Below are positions 45,490 to 54,483 of a stretch of DNA of 64,000 nucleotides, piece by piece. Within the stretch, counting starts at the first letter, position 1. Each line of letters opens with the position of its first letter. Origin of the DNA: Candidatus Izemoplasmatales bacterium (GTDB lineage Bacteria > Bacillota_I > Bacilli_A > Izemoplasmatales > Hujiaoplasmataceae); the NCBI GenBank assembly GCA_028698875.1, contig JAQVVR010000007.1:19186-83185 (forward strand), read 5' to 3'. The notes beneath the pieces were generated by a model. That model ran no database searches and had not been told where the DNA came from. It was given only the letters and a program-made list of their open reading frames with translations. The translations under genes were made by a program, and so were the position numbers.

Positions 45490-45498
45490 TGGTACAAT
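45490..45498 (+). promoter_or_regulatory. Promoter of rlmB-sigH
   Basis: Extended -10 TGGTACAAT at 45490-45498; -35 not evident. GGTGATGAT precedes ATG 45514. Confidence 0.55.
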
Positions 45499-45513
45499 GA
45501 AAGTGGTGATGAT

Positions 45514-46236
45514 ATGAGTATAAATATCTTTGGAAAAAATTCGTGTCGGGAAGTATTGTTAACGGAGAGAGTGGTTAATCAGGCTTTTGTAATAAAAAAC
45601 TCAAATCCGGATTTGCATGATCTTTTAGTAAAAAAACATATTCCAATAACAACCTTGGACAAAGATGCGTTTGATTCGCGTTTTTTTGGTCATCATCAAG
45701 GGATAGTATTGGAAATAGAAGAGTACTCGACGTTAACATTTGCGGAAATGGAGAAAAAAATACTTGATTCAAAAATCAAAAATCCCCTACTTATTATGCT
45801 TGATGGGATTGAAGATCCCCATAATTTTGGAGCCATCATCAGAAGCGCTGAAGCCGGGGGCGTGTTTGGCATCATCATCCCCAAAAACCGAAGTGTTGGG
45901 ATTACTGGCACAGTCGCAAAAGTGGCATCTGGCGCACTTGAACATATAAACATCATTGAAGTGACAAATCTTAATCAAACGATCATCAAACTCAAGCAGC
46001 TAGGATTTTGGATTGTCGGAACCGACATGGCGGCCCCAAAAAGGTATGATGAAGTTACTGTTGATGTTCCCTTGTGTATTATCATCGGCAATGAAGGCAA
46101 AGGGATAAGTAGACTTGTCAAGGAGAACGCTGATTATACAGTGAAAATCCCGATGGTGGGGAAAACTAATAGCCTAAACGCTTCCGTGAGTGCCGGTATC
46201 ATTATATTTGAAGTTTTACGGAAAAGAGCGCGATAA
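45514..46236 (+). CDS. rlmB: 23S rRNA 2'-O-methyltransferase RlmB (TrmH family)
   Basis: 240 aa. N-terminal L30e-like substrate-binding domain and C-terminal SPOUT domain with the three TrmH motifs: DPHNFGAIIRSAEA, IIIGNEGKGIS and VGKTNSLNASVSAGI. E. coli RlmB methylates G2251 of 23S rRNA. Located between mrnC and the sigma gene, as in Bacillus except that yacP (rae1) is missing. Confidence 0.93.
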   Translation: MSINIFGKNSCREVLLTERVVNQAFVIKNSNPDLHDLLVKKHIPITTLDKDAFDSRFFGHHQGIVLEIEEYSTLTFAEMEKKILDSKIKNPLLIMLDGIEDPHNFGAIIRSAEAGGVFGIIIPKNRSVGITGTVAKVASGALEHINIIEVTNLNQTIIKLKQLGFWIVGTDMAAPKRYDEVTVDVPLCIIIGNEGKGISRLVKENADYTVKIPMVGKTNSLNASVSAGIIIFEVLRKRAR

Positions 46237-46242
46237 ACAACC

Positions 46243-46782
46243 ATGAACTTTCGCGATTATAATGATTTTGAAATTATCGATTTAATCAAACAGGGCAATG
46301 AAGAAGCGCTGGAACTGATGTTCGATAAATACAAATATCTAGTTGCGAAAAAGATAACTAAATTTAATCTAAGCGATGAATTTGATGATTGTTTTCAAGA
46401 AGGAATGATTGTGCTTTATAAATCAGTGCTAAAATTCCATGATGACCGCAATAAAACGTTTATGCGATTTTTTGAATCCAACCTAGAACATCAATATATT
46501 TCCATTATTCGTTCTCGCCAACGACACTACAAATTTGTTCGCGAGAAATTGCCGATTTTGGTTGACTATCAAGTCGAGGAAATCGAGGGTGGACTATATA
46601 CCGAGGCTGACATAAATCAAGCTTTAAGTCAACTATCCCAATTAGAATTCACAATCTTCAAAGCGAAATTCATCCATAATAAACCCGTCAGTTTAATTGC
46701 CAGCGAACAAAACATACCGATTAAAAAAGTCTATAATGCGATTGACCGCATTCGTCTGAAAATTAAAATGCATTTGCAATGA
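46243..46782 (+). CDS. sigH: Sigma-70 family factor, SigH-like
   Basis: 179 aa, shorter than B. subtilis SigH (218). Region 2 (EFDDCFQEGMIVLYKSVLKF ... FESNLEHQYISIIRSRQRH) and region 4 helix-turn-helix (VSLIASEQNIPIKKVYNAIDRIRLKI) are recognisable; region 3 is missing, as in ECF-like or SigH-like factors. The gene lies exactly where sigH lies in Bacillus (rlmB-yacP-sigH-rpmG-secE-nusG). No Shine-Dalgarno is seen before the ATG, so expression may be low or depend on rlmB translation. The sequence does not reveal what it controls (competence, stress or other). Confidence 0.82.
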   Translation: MNFRDYNDFEIIDLIKQGNEEALELMFDKYKYLVAKKITKFNLSDEFDDCFQEGMIVLYKSVLKFHDDRNKTFMRFFESNLEHQYISIIRSRQRHYKFVREKLPILVDYQVEEIEGGLYTEADINQALSQLSQLEFTIFKAKFIHNKPVSLIASEQNIPIKKVYNAIDRIRLKIKMHLQ

Positions 46783-46790
46783 TGATTTTC

Positions 46791-46819
46791 TTGACAAAAT
46801 GGTCTTTTTTTGGTACATT
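46791..46819 (+). promoter_or_regulatory. Promoter of rpmG-secE-nusG
   Basis: -35 TTGACA (46791-46796), 17-bp spacer, -10 TACATT (46814-46819). It starts just after the sigH stop, separating the sigma gene from the essential operon. Confidence 0.78.
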
Positions 46820-46844
46820 TAATAAAGCAAGCGAGTTGATAAAA

Positions 46845-46991
46845 ATGAAAGACAAAGCAATACTGATCTGTCAGGAATGTTTATCGCGTAATTATGAAAT
46901 CAAAAAAGCGGCCGGAAAAACTGGTCGGTATGAAGCAAGTAAATATTGTCCCAAGTGTAAAAAACATACGATTCATAAGGAAAGCAAGTAG
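46845..46991 (+). CDS. rpmG: 50S ribosomal protein L33, zinc-binding type
   Basis: 48 aa. Two cysteine pairs, CQEC and CPKC, indicate the zinc-containing form. ATG 46845 gives MKDKAILICQEC, matching the family; longer in-frame starts from 46779 overlap the promoter. GAGTTGAT is a weak ribosome binding site. Confidence 0.94.
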   Translation: MKDKAILICQECLSRNYEIKKAAGKTGRYEASKYCPKCKKHTIHKESK

Positions 46992-47000
46992 GAGGGTATC

Positions 47001-47555
47001 ATGGCTGATATCGAAAAGGAAATATTAGATAAAGAGGCAAAAAAAGCCGCTAAAGCCGAAGTAAAAGCCAAAAAAGCTGAAGCTAAAGCCAAAGCGCGCG
47101 AAGCAAGACTGGCAATGACACCAGAAGAAAAACACTCTCGAGTAATGGAAATCCTCAAGAAAGAATATAAATTTGAAAATTGGCTGTTAGCAATCCTAGC
47201 ACCGGTTTTGTTGTTATATGGCGTTTATATCGTTTCGGGTGATTTTGGAACGGTTGATTTGGCCAAATTGTTGGGAAATTCGCAATATGATTTTATAAAT
47301 TGGTTTTTCAATACCGATCTAAAACGGATACTCACTGGATCATTTTTGATTCTTATTGGAACGTTAGTTATCGTATATCTTGCAATTCCCTTTTTCAAAC
47401 CCAGTTTTGCGGAACTTAAGAAGGTCTCATGGCCAACTGGCAAAGAACTAGGCAAGAATTCAATTCGTGTTTTTGGATTTTTACTGTTCTTGATGTTTGT
47501 CTTCATCATATATGGCTTTGCTCTCGACCCACTCTTTAAATGGATTATAAAGTAG
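47001..47555 (+). CDS. secE: Protein translocase subunit SecE with long N-terminal extension
   Basis: 184 aa, far longer than the usual 60-70 of Bacillota and also longer than the 127 of E. coli. Residues 1-50 are a highly charged Lys/Ala/Glu helix; three membrane helices follow (about 61-80, 109-132, 156-175). The conserved cytoplasmic amphipathic helix and hinge, FAELKKVSWPTGKEL (136-150), identifies SecE. SecE clamps SecY, encoded at 18063. Located in the normal place before nusG. Confidence 0.93.
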   Translation: MADIEKEILDKEAKKAAKAEVKAKKAEAKAKAREARLAMTPEEKHSRVMEILKKEYKFENWLLAILAPVLLLYGVYIVSGDFGTVDLAKLLGNSQYDFINWFFNTDLKRILTGSFLILIGTLVIVYLAIPFFKPSFAELKKVSWPTGKELGKNSIRVFGFLLFLMFVFIIYGFALDPLFKWIIK

Positions 47556-47571
47556 AAAAGTGACTGATATT

Positions 47572-48114
47572 ATGATGGAAAACAAACGTTTATGGTACAT
47601 CGTTCAAACTTATTCCGGATTTGAAAATTCAGTTAAGGACAATTTGTCCCGCCGAATTGAAACGATGCAGATGGAAAATTTAATCTTCCAGGTTATGATT
47701 CCGGAAGAATTGAAAACCGAGAAAAAAGCCGACGGATCAATTAAAGAAAAAATGGTAAAAATGTTTCCCGGATATGTATTTATCGAAATGATTGTTACCG
47801 ATGATTCGTGGTTTGTCGTTCGAAACACGCCAGGGGTTACTGGTTTTCTTGGCAGTTCCGGCGGTGGAACGAAACCAATCCCATTACTCGCCGAAGAAAT
47901 CAATCCGATTCTAAAGAAATGCGGACTTTTACAAGTTCAAAAATTGAATGCGCAAATTGGTCAAAGTGTCAAAGTTGCTTCTGGTGCTTTAATTGGTCGC
48001 GTTGGAACGATTGAGAGTATTAATGACGAAAAAGGCACCGTTAAGATATTAGTAGATATGTTTGGAAGAAAGACACCAATCGAACTTGATTTTGCGGAAA
48101 TCGAAATCATATAG
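47572..48114 (+). CDS. nusG: Transcription antitermination/pausing factor NusG
   Basis: 180 aa. N-terminal NGN domain (LWYIVQTYSGFENSVKDNL ... MFPGYVFIEM) and C-terminal KOW domain (IGQSVKVASGALIGRVGTIESIN). It binds RNA polymerase and couples transcription to translation or rRNA antitermination. The start is uncertain: ATG 47572 or 47575 fits the family; an upstream GTG at 47560 is possible. The ribosome binding site is weak. Confidence 0.94.
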   Translation: MMENKRLWYIVQTYSGFENSVKDNLSRRIETMQMENLIFQVMIPEELKTEKKADGSIKEKMVKMFPGYVFIEMIVTDDSWFVVRNTPGVTGFLGSSGGGTKPIPLLAEEINPILKKCGLLQVQKLNAQIGQSVKVASGALIGRVGTIESINDEKGTVKILVDMFGRKTPIELDFAEIEII

Positions 48115-48123
48115 TTCATAAAC

Positions 48124-48149
48124 AAGTCAGATAATCTCTGACTTTTTTC
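48124..48149 (+). terminator. Terminator after nusG
   Basis: 8-bp stem AAGTCAGA (48124-48131) with TCTGACTT (48137-48144), loop TAATC, followed by T residues. It separates nusG from the ABC genes, so nusG and rplK are not one transcript here. Confidence 0.88.
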
Positions 48150-48179
48150 TTTTTATAAGCAAATATTCATTATTGTGGG

Positions 48180-48209
48180 TTGGTATATTAATTTTTATCA
48201 TGATATAAT
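48180..48209 (+). promoter_or_regulatory. Promoter of the ABC-FtsX exporter pair
   Basis: Extended -10 TGATATAAT (48201-48209) with TTGGTA (48180-48185) as -35 at 18 bp. Confidence 0.65.
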
Positions 48210-48233
48210 ACCATTGCATGTGAGGTGAAACCT

Positions 48234-50510
48234 TTGATAAAACTAGTGAATGTATCCAAGTATTACAGTTCTAATAACGTCATTGCGTTAGGATTAAGAA
48301 AAGCCAATTTAGAGCTTTCTACAAACGAATTTGTCGCCATTGTCGGCGAATCTGGCTCCGGCAAAACGACACTTTTAAATGTTATTTGTGGAATTGACAC
48401 CTATGAAGAAGGCGAGATTTATCTAAACGGCGAAGAAACTTCTTACTATTCTACCGAAGAAATGGAACAATACCGAAAAAAATACGTGGCTTTTGTATTC
48501 CAAACATATAATCTCATCGATAGTTACACGGTTCTACAAAATGTCGAAGCCCCAATGATTTTAGCTGGATATGCACGAAAGGAAATTCGGAGACGTGCAT
48601 TGGAGATTATTGACCGTGTCGGGTTATCAAAACACGTTCATCATAAAGCGACAAAACTATCCGGCGGTCAAAAACAACGAGTAGTCATCGCAAGAGCATT
48701 AGCTAAGGATTGTCCGATAATTGCGGCAGATGAACCAACAGGAAATCTTGATTCCGAATCGGGGAAACAGATTTTAGAATTATTGCATGAGATTTCGAAA
48801 GATAAACTAGTCATTGTCGTCACCCATGATTTTGACCAAATTAAGCAGTACGCAACGCGCAAAATTCGAATTTATGATGGTGAAATTGTTGAAGATATAG
48901 CCATTAAAGCATGCAACAAACAACCATTACCAACTATTGATGATTCGGAAGCAAAAATAAAATGGCGTGATATAGTCAAAATGTCATTTGCCAATCTGTT
49001 ATCACAGCCGAAAAAAACTATATTTCTATTGCTTCTGATGTTTCTAACAACTTTTTTTATCGCTTGGGAATATGGTTCTTTCAACCGCTCGACCGTCGAA
49101 AATGCCCAGAGTGTCGATCGATATTATCAACCACAGTTTCTCAATATTGGTAAAAACCGTATCGTTATCCGCAAGGTCGATGGGTCAATCCTCAGTGCTG
49201 CTGATATATTAGAATTATCAGGCATTTCTGGGGTGAAATCAATCATTGACCATGATTATATTATTGACCAATCAGTACAGATAATTCTTAATTATGGCGA
49301 TGCCGAACAGTTCGATTACTATGCTAGCTACGCCACATATAATCAGTATAAAAATGATGCCGAATTGTTATTGGGTGGAAAATTACCCGAGGCGGATGAT
49401 GAAGTGGTTATGATTTTGACAGATGAATATGCCGGAAATTATTCCTATTTCCTCGACTCGACAATTAGCATTTATCTTCAAAACGGGAATATTAGCACTG
49501 AATATGATGTTGTCGGCGTTTTCTCTGCTGAGGATTTGGGTATTGAATATTCTGGCACGCAGATGTCTCTTATGTTTTCGGAAGCGGAAACAGAAAAAAT
49601 ACAAAAATCAAAATATATCCGCGTAATCACAAACACAACATTCAGTGGCGTTGATGAAGTTTTAGAACCAGTGGATATTGTATCGAATATTTTTTCGTAT
49701 TATAACAGCATTACTATCGATGATGATCTTCCCGATAATACTATCGTCATTGATGGCTGGAATTATGAACTTTTCGAAGCCATTTGTTCAGGAAGTCCCT
49801 ATTCAGATTACTGCATCACTGAGACAACAGGCACATTATCCATTACCGATTTTTATTTTACTAATGATTTGCCTAATATCACTATTGAATATAATTCCTC
49901 AAAAGCGATGATGGATATATCAATGAATACGGCATTATATGAGCAAATCTTCCCACAAGATATCTATCAGGTATCCCTCTTTGCCGACGATGATGTCGCG
50001 ATAAATTCCGTACTGATAACTCTGGGATTTTTGTATGCTAATAAATATAATGTTACCTATCCTTACGAACAAGCTCAAACAACGGCGCTCGGTATCGGAA
50101 GTATTTTGTATATGTTTAGTTACCTTGCTTCGTTGATATCATTCATTTTGATTATTGGTATTGCTATTCTTGTCACTTACTTAATATTGAAGTTAATTTT
50201 TAATACGAAAATGCGCGACTATACTATTTTTAGAACCATCGGAGCCGATAAAACAATTATCAAACGCTTCATCACAATTGAAAATTTGATAACAACAGTA
50301 TTCGGATTCCTCTTGTTTTTACCTTTAGCAATTTATTTAAAATATACGGTCATGGAAGGTAATGCATTATATGGATTCCACTATTATCAGTTTGGACAAT
50401 ATTTTATATTGCTAGGGATTATGCTTTTAATCGCTTTAATAAATTCACGACGTTATGGTAAACGGGTCTTTAAAGAATCCGTAAACAAAACGCTGAAACA
50501 GATAGGATAG
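48234..50510 (+). CDS. ABC transporter, fused ATPase and FtsX-type permease (first of pair)
   Basis: 758 aa. N-terminal ATPase (1-230): Walker A GESGSGKTT (38-46), signature LSGGQKQR, Walker [17 protein letters not shown]. Then one membrane helix (about 260-280), a large outside domain of about 340 residues, and three C-terminal helices with an FtsX/MacB-type core (ILKLIFNTKMRDYTIFRTIGADK). Such MacB-like proteins do not carry substrate through the membrane but drive movement outside it, in antimicrobial peptide resistance, lipoprotein handling or export. TTG 48234 is six bases from TGAGGTG; GTG 48225 overlaps that site. Paired with the next gene 11 bases on. Confidence 0.88.
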   Translation: MIKLVNVSKYYSSNNVIALGLRKANLELSTNEFVAIVGESGSGKTTLLNVICGIDTYEEGEIYLNGEETSYYSTEEMEQYRKKYVAFVFQTYNLIDSYTVLQNVEAPMILAGYARKEIRRRALEIIDRVGLSKHVHHKATKLSGGQKQRVVIARALAKDCPIIAADEPTGNLDSESGKQILELLHEISKDKLVIVVTHDFDQIKQYATRKIRIYDGEIVEDIAIKACNKQPLPTIDDSEAKIKWRDIVKMSFANLLSQPKKTIFLLLLMFLTTFFIAWEYGSFNRSTVENAQSVDRYYQPQFLNIGKNRIVIRKVDGSILSAADILELSGISGVKSIIDHDYIIDQSVQIILNYGDAEQFDYYASYATYNQYKNDAELLLGGKLPEADDEVVMILTDEYAGNYSYFLDSTISIYLQNGNISTEYDVVGVFSAEDLGIEYSGTQMSLMFSEAETEKIQKSKYIRVITNTTFSGVDEVLEPVDIVSNIFSYYNSITIDDDLPDNTIVIDGWNYELFEAICSGSPYSDYCITETTGTLSITDFYFTNDLPNITIEYNSSKAMMDISMNTALYEQIFPQDIYQVSLFADDDVAINSVLITLGFLYANKYNVTYPYEQAQTTALGIGSILYMFSYLASLISFILIIGIAILVTYLILKLIFNTKMRDYTIFRTIGADKTIIKRFITIENLITTVFGFLLFLPLAIYLKYTVMEGNALYGFHYYQFGQYFILLGIMLLIALINSRRYGKRVFKESVNKTLKQIG

Positions 50511-50521
50511 GGGGTGCAATC

Positions 50522-52975
50522 ATGATAAAAATTAGTCATCTCCAAAAGCGCTTTAACAAGGGAAAACAAAACGAAATTCATGTTATTAATAATACTTCAA
50601 TTGAATTCCCAGAAAAAGGGTTAGTGGCTTTGACCGGACCTTCGGGGTGCGGTAAAACCACACTTTTGAATGTAATCGGTGGGCTTGATAAATTTGAAAG
50701 TGGGACCATTGATTTTGATGGCATTATCATTAATTCCTACCACCCTGAACAATGGGACCGCATTCGAAATGCTTCGATTGGTTATATTTTTCAAAACTAT
50801 AATCTCATCGAAGATAAAACAGTATATGATAATATTGAAATCGGTTTGAATATGGCCGGTTTATATCAACATTCGGCTGTGGAAGAACGTATCAATTATG
50901 TATTGAAGAGCGTTGGAATGTATAACTATCGTCGCCGGAACACGCTTGCGCTTTCGGGCGGACAGCAGCAGCGAGTTGCTATAGCTAGAGCGATTGCAAA
51001 AAATCCCAAAGTTGTTTTAGCCGATGAACCTACAGGCAATCTTGATGCCAACAATACCTTTGAAATCATGAGCATCATCAAAAAAATTAGTCAGACTTGT
51101 TTGGTCATTTTGGTTAGTCATGAACGGGAATTAGTCGAATTTTATGCTGATCGGGTAATTGAGATTCGCGATGGACAAATTATTAGTGATCACGAGAATA
51201 GTGGCAACCGCACCTTAGAGCATATTGATGACCGTAATATTTATTTAAAGGATTTGACATTAAAAAACATTACCGACCCCATAGAACTAAACTATTACTA
51301 TGCAGAACAGCCGTTGGCTAGTGCCAATATCAAATTAATTTATCTAAACAACACGCTTTATGTAAAAGCAGACACGGGAACAAAAGTTAAATATCTAACC
51401 GATGAAACAGAGATTCGGTTGATTGATGACCATTATAAAAAACCCGAGACCGATGATGTTTCAAAGTATCTATTTGACCTTAATCAGTTTGGTGCAATCA
51501 AACACGATACAAGACGAAAATCATTCATCCGGTTCCGAGATACATTAAAAGATGGATTTAAGAAATTTTTAGGTAACCGAAAGGTATTGGGTAAATTTTT
51601 CCTAATTGTTTGTTTTGTTGTGGCGTGTGTCATTGTTTTCAACTTAGCGCGGATTTCCGCTCTCACTCAAGAGAGCAGCTATTTAACAGTTGGTCGTAAC
51701 TTCATTCAAGTTGAGATTACTGATGAGATGACCTATGCCGATATCGCCACAATCATCGAAAGCACTGCAACCGATTCGATTGTGCCCAATACCAGAGATA
51801 TATATTATCGTTTCTCATACGAAAATTTGTATCAGGGCAGTGGCAATAAAGCGGCAGCGATTTCTTTTATTGGCGGGTATGCTAAAAGTCCTGTTCCAGT
51901 GTCGACAAATCAAGTTGACTCTTCAAATGTGATTATCGGATCGCTCCCAACCACCAATCGAGAGGTTATGATTGATGTTTGGATTGCCGATCAACTGATT
52001 GCAAATGAGATGTTTATTAATATGGGCGTTTCTAGTTATGAGGATCTGATTGGCGTTAGTTTAATTGGTAGTTTCCTATCACTGCCGGAATTGACTATTT
52101 CTGGGATTGTCAAAACAAATTCACCGGTTGTCATTTTGACGGATGATAATCGTTTCTATTTCACTTCAACAAAAGATTGTACAGCTTTAGGAACTGCTTC
52201 TGATAATTATACTTTACAATCTGGCAATCAAATTACAAACGACAATGAAGCATTGGTGTCTGCAGATTCTGGCATATCAGTGGGTAGTTATCTTACGGTT
52301 TTAGGAATTAGATTTACCGTTGTAGGTATCTTTGCGGATGATGCAGCCTTTGATTCCGTTGTCTCTAATGCTGCATTTGAGCAACTTATGGTTAACGAAG
52401 TAATCTCAAGTCACACCATTTCGGACTGGATGTCGACTAGTGCGGATTATATTTATTTGTATGCTGAAAATACCGATCAAGCGGTCCGTGAAATCAATTC
52501 CCTTGGATTCACAGCTTTGAATTCGGTTGAACAACTAAAAACCGAAAATTTAGCTGTGGTTTTTGAAACTTTAATTTTTGTATATATCGGCTTGGGAGTT
52601 ACCTTAGTATATATTGTTTTCATGATGCGAAGCAGTATGCTATCACGAATCAAAGAAATCGGCATATACCGATCGATTGGGGCCACAAAAAAAGATATCT
52701 ACAAAATCTTTTTTTCAGAAATCATTGCCTTTACTAGCATTGGATCGCTTCCCGGATACTTATTTATGACATATATTGTCTACTTTATCCAAAGCAAATT
52801 AAACGAATTAACGAATATGCTAACCGGTATGGATGCATTTTTCTATTTCCCGTTGCACCTTTTCTTAATTGGCTTGGCGGGAATCTATTTTATGAACATC
52901 ATATTCGGTCTGATTCCCGTTTTCACTTTATTAAGAAAAACGCCATCAGAAATCAACACAAAATATGATATTTAG
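50522..52975 (+). CDS. ABC transporter, fused ATPase and FtsX-type permease (second of pair)
   Basis: 817 aa with the same plan: ATPase with Walker [10 protein letters not shown], signature LSGGQQQR, Walker [13 protein letters not shown]; a spacer, first helix near 355-375 ([15 protein letters not shown]), a large outside domain, and three C-terminal helices with the FtsX motif [23 protein letters not shown]. It is not a recent copy of its neighbour, since the outside domains look different, so a heterodimer is more likely than duplication redundancy. GGGGTGCAAUC precedes the ATG. No histidine kinase or regulator that often accompanies BceAB-like systems is nearby. Confidence 0.88.
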   Translation: MIKISHLQKRFNKGKQNEIHVINNTSIEFPEKGLVALTGPSGCGKTTLLNVIGGLDKFESGTIDFDGIIINSYHPEQWDRIRNASIGYIFQNYNLIEDKTVYDNIEIGLNMAGLYQHSAVEERINYVLKSVGMYNYRRRNTLALSGGQQQRVAIARAIAKNPKVVLADEPTGNLDANNTFEIMSIIKKISQTCLVILVSHERELVEFYADRVIEIRDGQIISDHENSGNRTLEHIDDRNIYLKDLTLKNITDPIELNYYYAEQPLASANIKLIYLNNTLYVKADTGTKVKYLTDETEIRLIDDHYKKPETDDVSKYLFDLNQFGAIKHDTRRKSFIRFRDTLKDGFKKFLGNRKVLGKFFLIVCFVVACVIVFNLARISALTQESSYLTVGRNFIQVEITDEMTYADIATIIESTATDSIVPNTRDIYYRFSYENLYQGSGNKAAAISFIGGYAKSPVPVSTNQVDSSNVIIGSLPTTNREVMIDVWIADQLIANEMFINMGVSSYEDLIGVSLIGSFLSLPELTISGIVKTNSPVVILTDDNRFYFTSTKDCTALGTASDNYTLQSGNQITNDNEALVSADSGISVGSYLTVLGIRFTVVGIFADDAAFDSVVSNAAFEQLMVNEVISSHTISDWMSTSADYIYLYAENTDQAVREINSLGFTALNSVEQLKTENLAVVFETLIFVYIGLGVTLVYIVFMMRSSMLSRIKEIGIYRSIGATKKDIYKIFFSEIIAFTSIGSLPGYLFMTYIVYFIQSKLNELTNMLTGMDAFFYFPLHLFLIGLAGIYFMNIIFGLIPVFTLLRKTPSEINTKYDI

Positions 52976-53044
52976 GATCATAGTCGGATCGATATAACAT
53001 TTGAATTCGAAGCAGAGATATCGCTCGATTTCGGTAAGTTTTTG

Positions 53045-53074
53045 TTGACATTAACAAGACTCTTATTGTATAAT
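53045..53074 (+). promoter_or_regulatory. Promoter of the rplK operon
   Basis: -35 TTGACA (53045-53050), 18-bp spacer, -10 TATAAT (53069-53074): consensus hexamers on both sides, the strongest promoter in the window beside that of the rRNA operon. Confidence 0.9.
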
Positions 53075-53091
53075 AATTCAGCGTGCGCTTG

Positions 53092-53135
53092 CACGTGTCT
53101 GAGTGGGAGGATTTATCCGATAACCACATCACGAA
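53092..53135 (+). promoter_or_regulatory. L1-type binding site in the rplK leader
   Basis: GTGGGAGGA-TTTA-TCCGATAACCAC (53103-53127 region) forms GTGG/CCAC and GGA/TCC pairs around an asymmetric GGAG/GATAA loop, the mimic of the L1 site of 23S rRNA known from L11-L1 operon leaders. L1, encoded by rplA, would repress translation when in excess. Confidence 0.75.
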
Positions 53136-53153
53136 AATAAGGAGGTGTCTTTC

Positions 53154-53579
53154 GTGGCTAGAGATGTTAAAACAGTAGTAAAATTACAGATAGCGGGCGG
53201 TAAAGCAACACCAGCTCCGCCGATTGGTCCGGCATTGGGTCAAGCAGGAATTAATATTCAGCAATTCTGCGTTCAATTCAATGATCGTACAAAAGAACAA
53301 GTCGGTTGGATCATTCCGGTTATCATTACCGTTTACGATGATCGTTCTTTCAAATTCATTACCAAAACCCCGCCAGCAAGTGATTTACTGAAAAAAGCGG
53401 CTGGAGTACCAAAAGGGGCTGCCAACTCGAAAAAAGAAACCGTTGGAACCATTACCCGCGCGAAATTACTGGAAATTGCTGCAACAAAATTGCCAGATTT
53501 GAATGCAAATGATGTTGAAGCAGCATCAAGAATTATTGAAGGTTCAGCAAGAAACATGGGAATTAAGGTTATCGACTAA
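53154..53579 (+). CDS. rplK: 50S ribosomal protein L11
   Basis: 141 aa. N-terminal [34 protein letters not shown] and C-terminal rRNA-binding domain ([33 protein letters not shown]). It binds the GTPase-associated centre of 23S rRNA with L10-L12. The start is GTG 53154, seven bases from AAGGAGGT; the GTG at 53145 overlaps that site. Confidence 0.97.
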   Translation: MARDVKTVVKLQIAGGKATPAPPIGPALGQAGINIQQFCVQFNDRTKEQVGWIIPVIITVYDDRSFKFITKTPPASDLLKKAAGVPKGAANSKKETVGTITRAKLLEIAATKLPDLNANDVEAASRIIEGSARNMGIKVID

Positions 53580-53585
53580 ATATAC

Positions 53586-53640
53586 TAGTTGTTGTATACA
53601 ACTATATATGGGAGGACATTTCCGCTAATACCAGATATAG
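53586..53640 (+). promoter_or_regulatory. Second L1-type site, upstream of rplA
   Basis: GGGAGGA-CATT-TCCGCTAA (53610-53628) repeats the rplK-leader motif, here flanked by CTATATAT and AGATATAG arms that can pair (7 of 8). A separate 7-bp hairpin TAGTTGT/ACAACTA lies just upstream (53586-53604). It overlaps the region before the rplA ribosome binding site. Confidence 0.7.
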
Positions 53641-53652
53641 GAGGATAAAAAT

Positions 53653-54333
53653 ATGGCAAAAAAAGGAAAAAAATATGAAATCGCCGCTGCAAAAGTTGAT
53701 GCGACAAAAAAATACTCTTTAATTGAAGCTGCCGAACTTGTTAAAGCCGCTGCTTTTGAAAAATTTGACGCAACCGTTGAATTAGCGATCTGTTTAAATT
53801 TGGATCCGCGCAAAGCCGAACAAAACCTTCGCGGAGCAATTATGTTGCCAAACGGAACCGGCAAAGAAAAACGCGTTCTCGTCTTTGCAAAAGGCGAAAA
53901 AGCCAAAGATGCTGTTGCTGCCGGAGCCGATTTTGTCGGTGACGACGATATGATTCAAAAAATCACTGGTGGTTGGTTTGACTTTGATGTCATTATCGCG
54001 ACACCAGATATGATGGGCGCTTTGGGAAAACTAGGACGAGTATTAGGCCCTAAAGGATTAATGCCTAACCCAAAAACCGGAACCGTAACACAAGACATAA
54101 CCAAAGCCGTTACCGAAGCTAAAGGCGGAAAAATTACATACCGCGTTGACAAAAACGGAAACATTCAAGCAATTGTTGGCAAAGTGTCTTTCACAGCCGA
54201 AAAATTAGCAGAAAATATCAAGACGGTTATGGACACAATTGTTAAGATTAAGCCTTCAACCGTTAAAGGGATTTATATGAAAAACGCTGCCATCTCTTCA
54301 ACAATGGGACCTGGCGTCAAAATCGAGTTTTAA
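53653..54333 (+). CDS. rplA: 50S ribosomal protein L1
   Basis: 226 aa, two-domain protein of the mobile stalk at the E site ([25 protein letters not shown] ... [20 protein letters not shown]). It is the likely ligand of the two matching RNA motifs before rplK and before its own start. AGGAGG lies upstream. Confidence 0.98.
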   Translation: MAKKGKKYEIAAAKVDATKKYSLIEAAELVKAAAFEKFDATVELAICLNLDPRKAEQNLRGAIMLPNGTGKEKRVLVFAKGEKAKDAVAAGADFVGDDDMIQKITGGWFDFDVIIATPDMMGALGKLGRVLGPKGLMPNPKTGTVTQDITKAVTEAKGGKITYRVDKNGNIQAIVGKVSFTAEKLAENIKTVMDTIVKIKPSTVKGIYMKNAAISSTMGPGVKIEF

Positions 54334-54353
54334 CAATTAAATCACAAACCCAA

Positions 54354-54425
54354 ATCATAGACAGCAGGGGCTAAAAGCTTAATTATCCCGCCGAGATAAG
54401 GACAATAAATATTATTTATTTATTC
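54354..54425 (+). promoter_or_regulatory. Ribosomal L10 leader
   Basis: The segment ACAGCAGGGG ... CTTAATTATCCCGCCGAGATAAGG has the core of the Bacillota L10 leader (AGCAGG ... CUUAAU ... CCUGCCGAG), with GCNGGGG/CCCGC pairing and a kink-turn-like internal loop. The L10-(L12)4 complex binds it. It is followed directly by an attenuator hairpin. Confidence 0.82.
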
Positions 54426-54457
54426 CTCTTTTTCTTGCGAAGAAGAGGATTTGTTTT
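54424..54457 (+). terminator. Attenuator terminator before rplJ
   Basis: TCCTCTT (54424-54430) pairs with AAGAGGA (54443-54449), with an inner CTT/AAG and loop GCG, followed by ATTTGTTTTTT. Placed between the L10 leader and rplJ it should stop transcription when L10 is in excess. Confidence 0.82.
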
Positions 54458-54483
54458 TTAAAGATATTAATAGGAGGTGTAAC

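Noticed and set aside
48234..52975. Tandem duplication of one ABC gene
   Set aside because: The two share family layout only; lengths and outside domains differ, so they look like old partners and not a recent copy.
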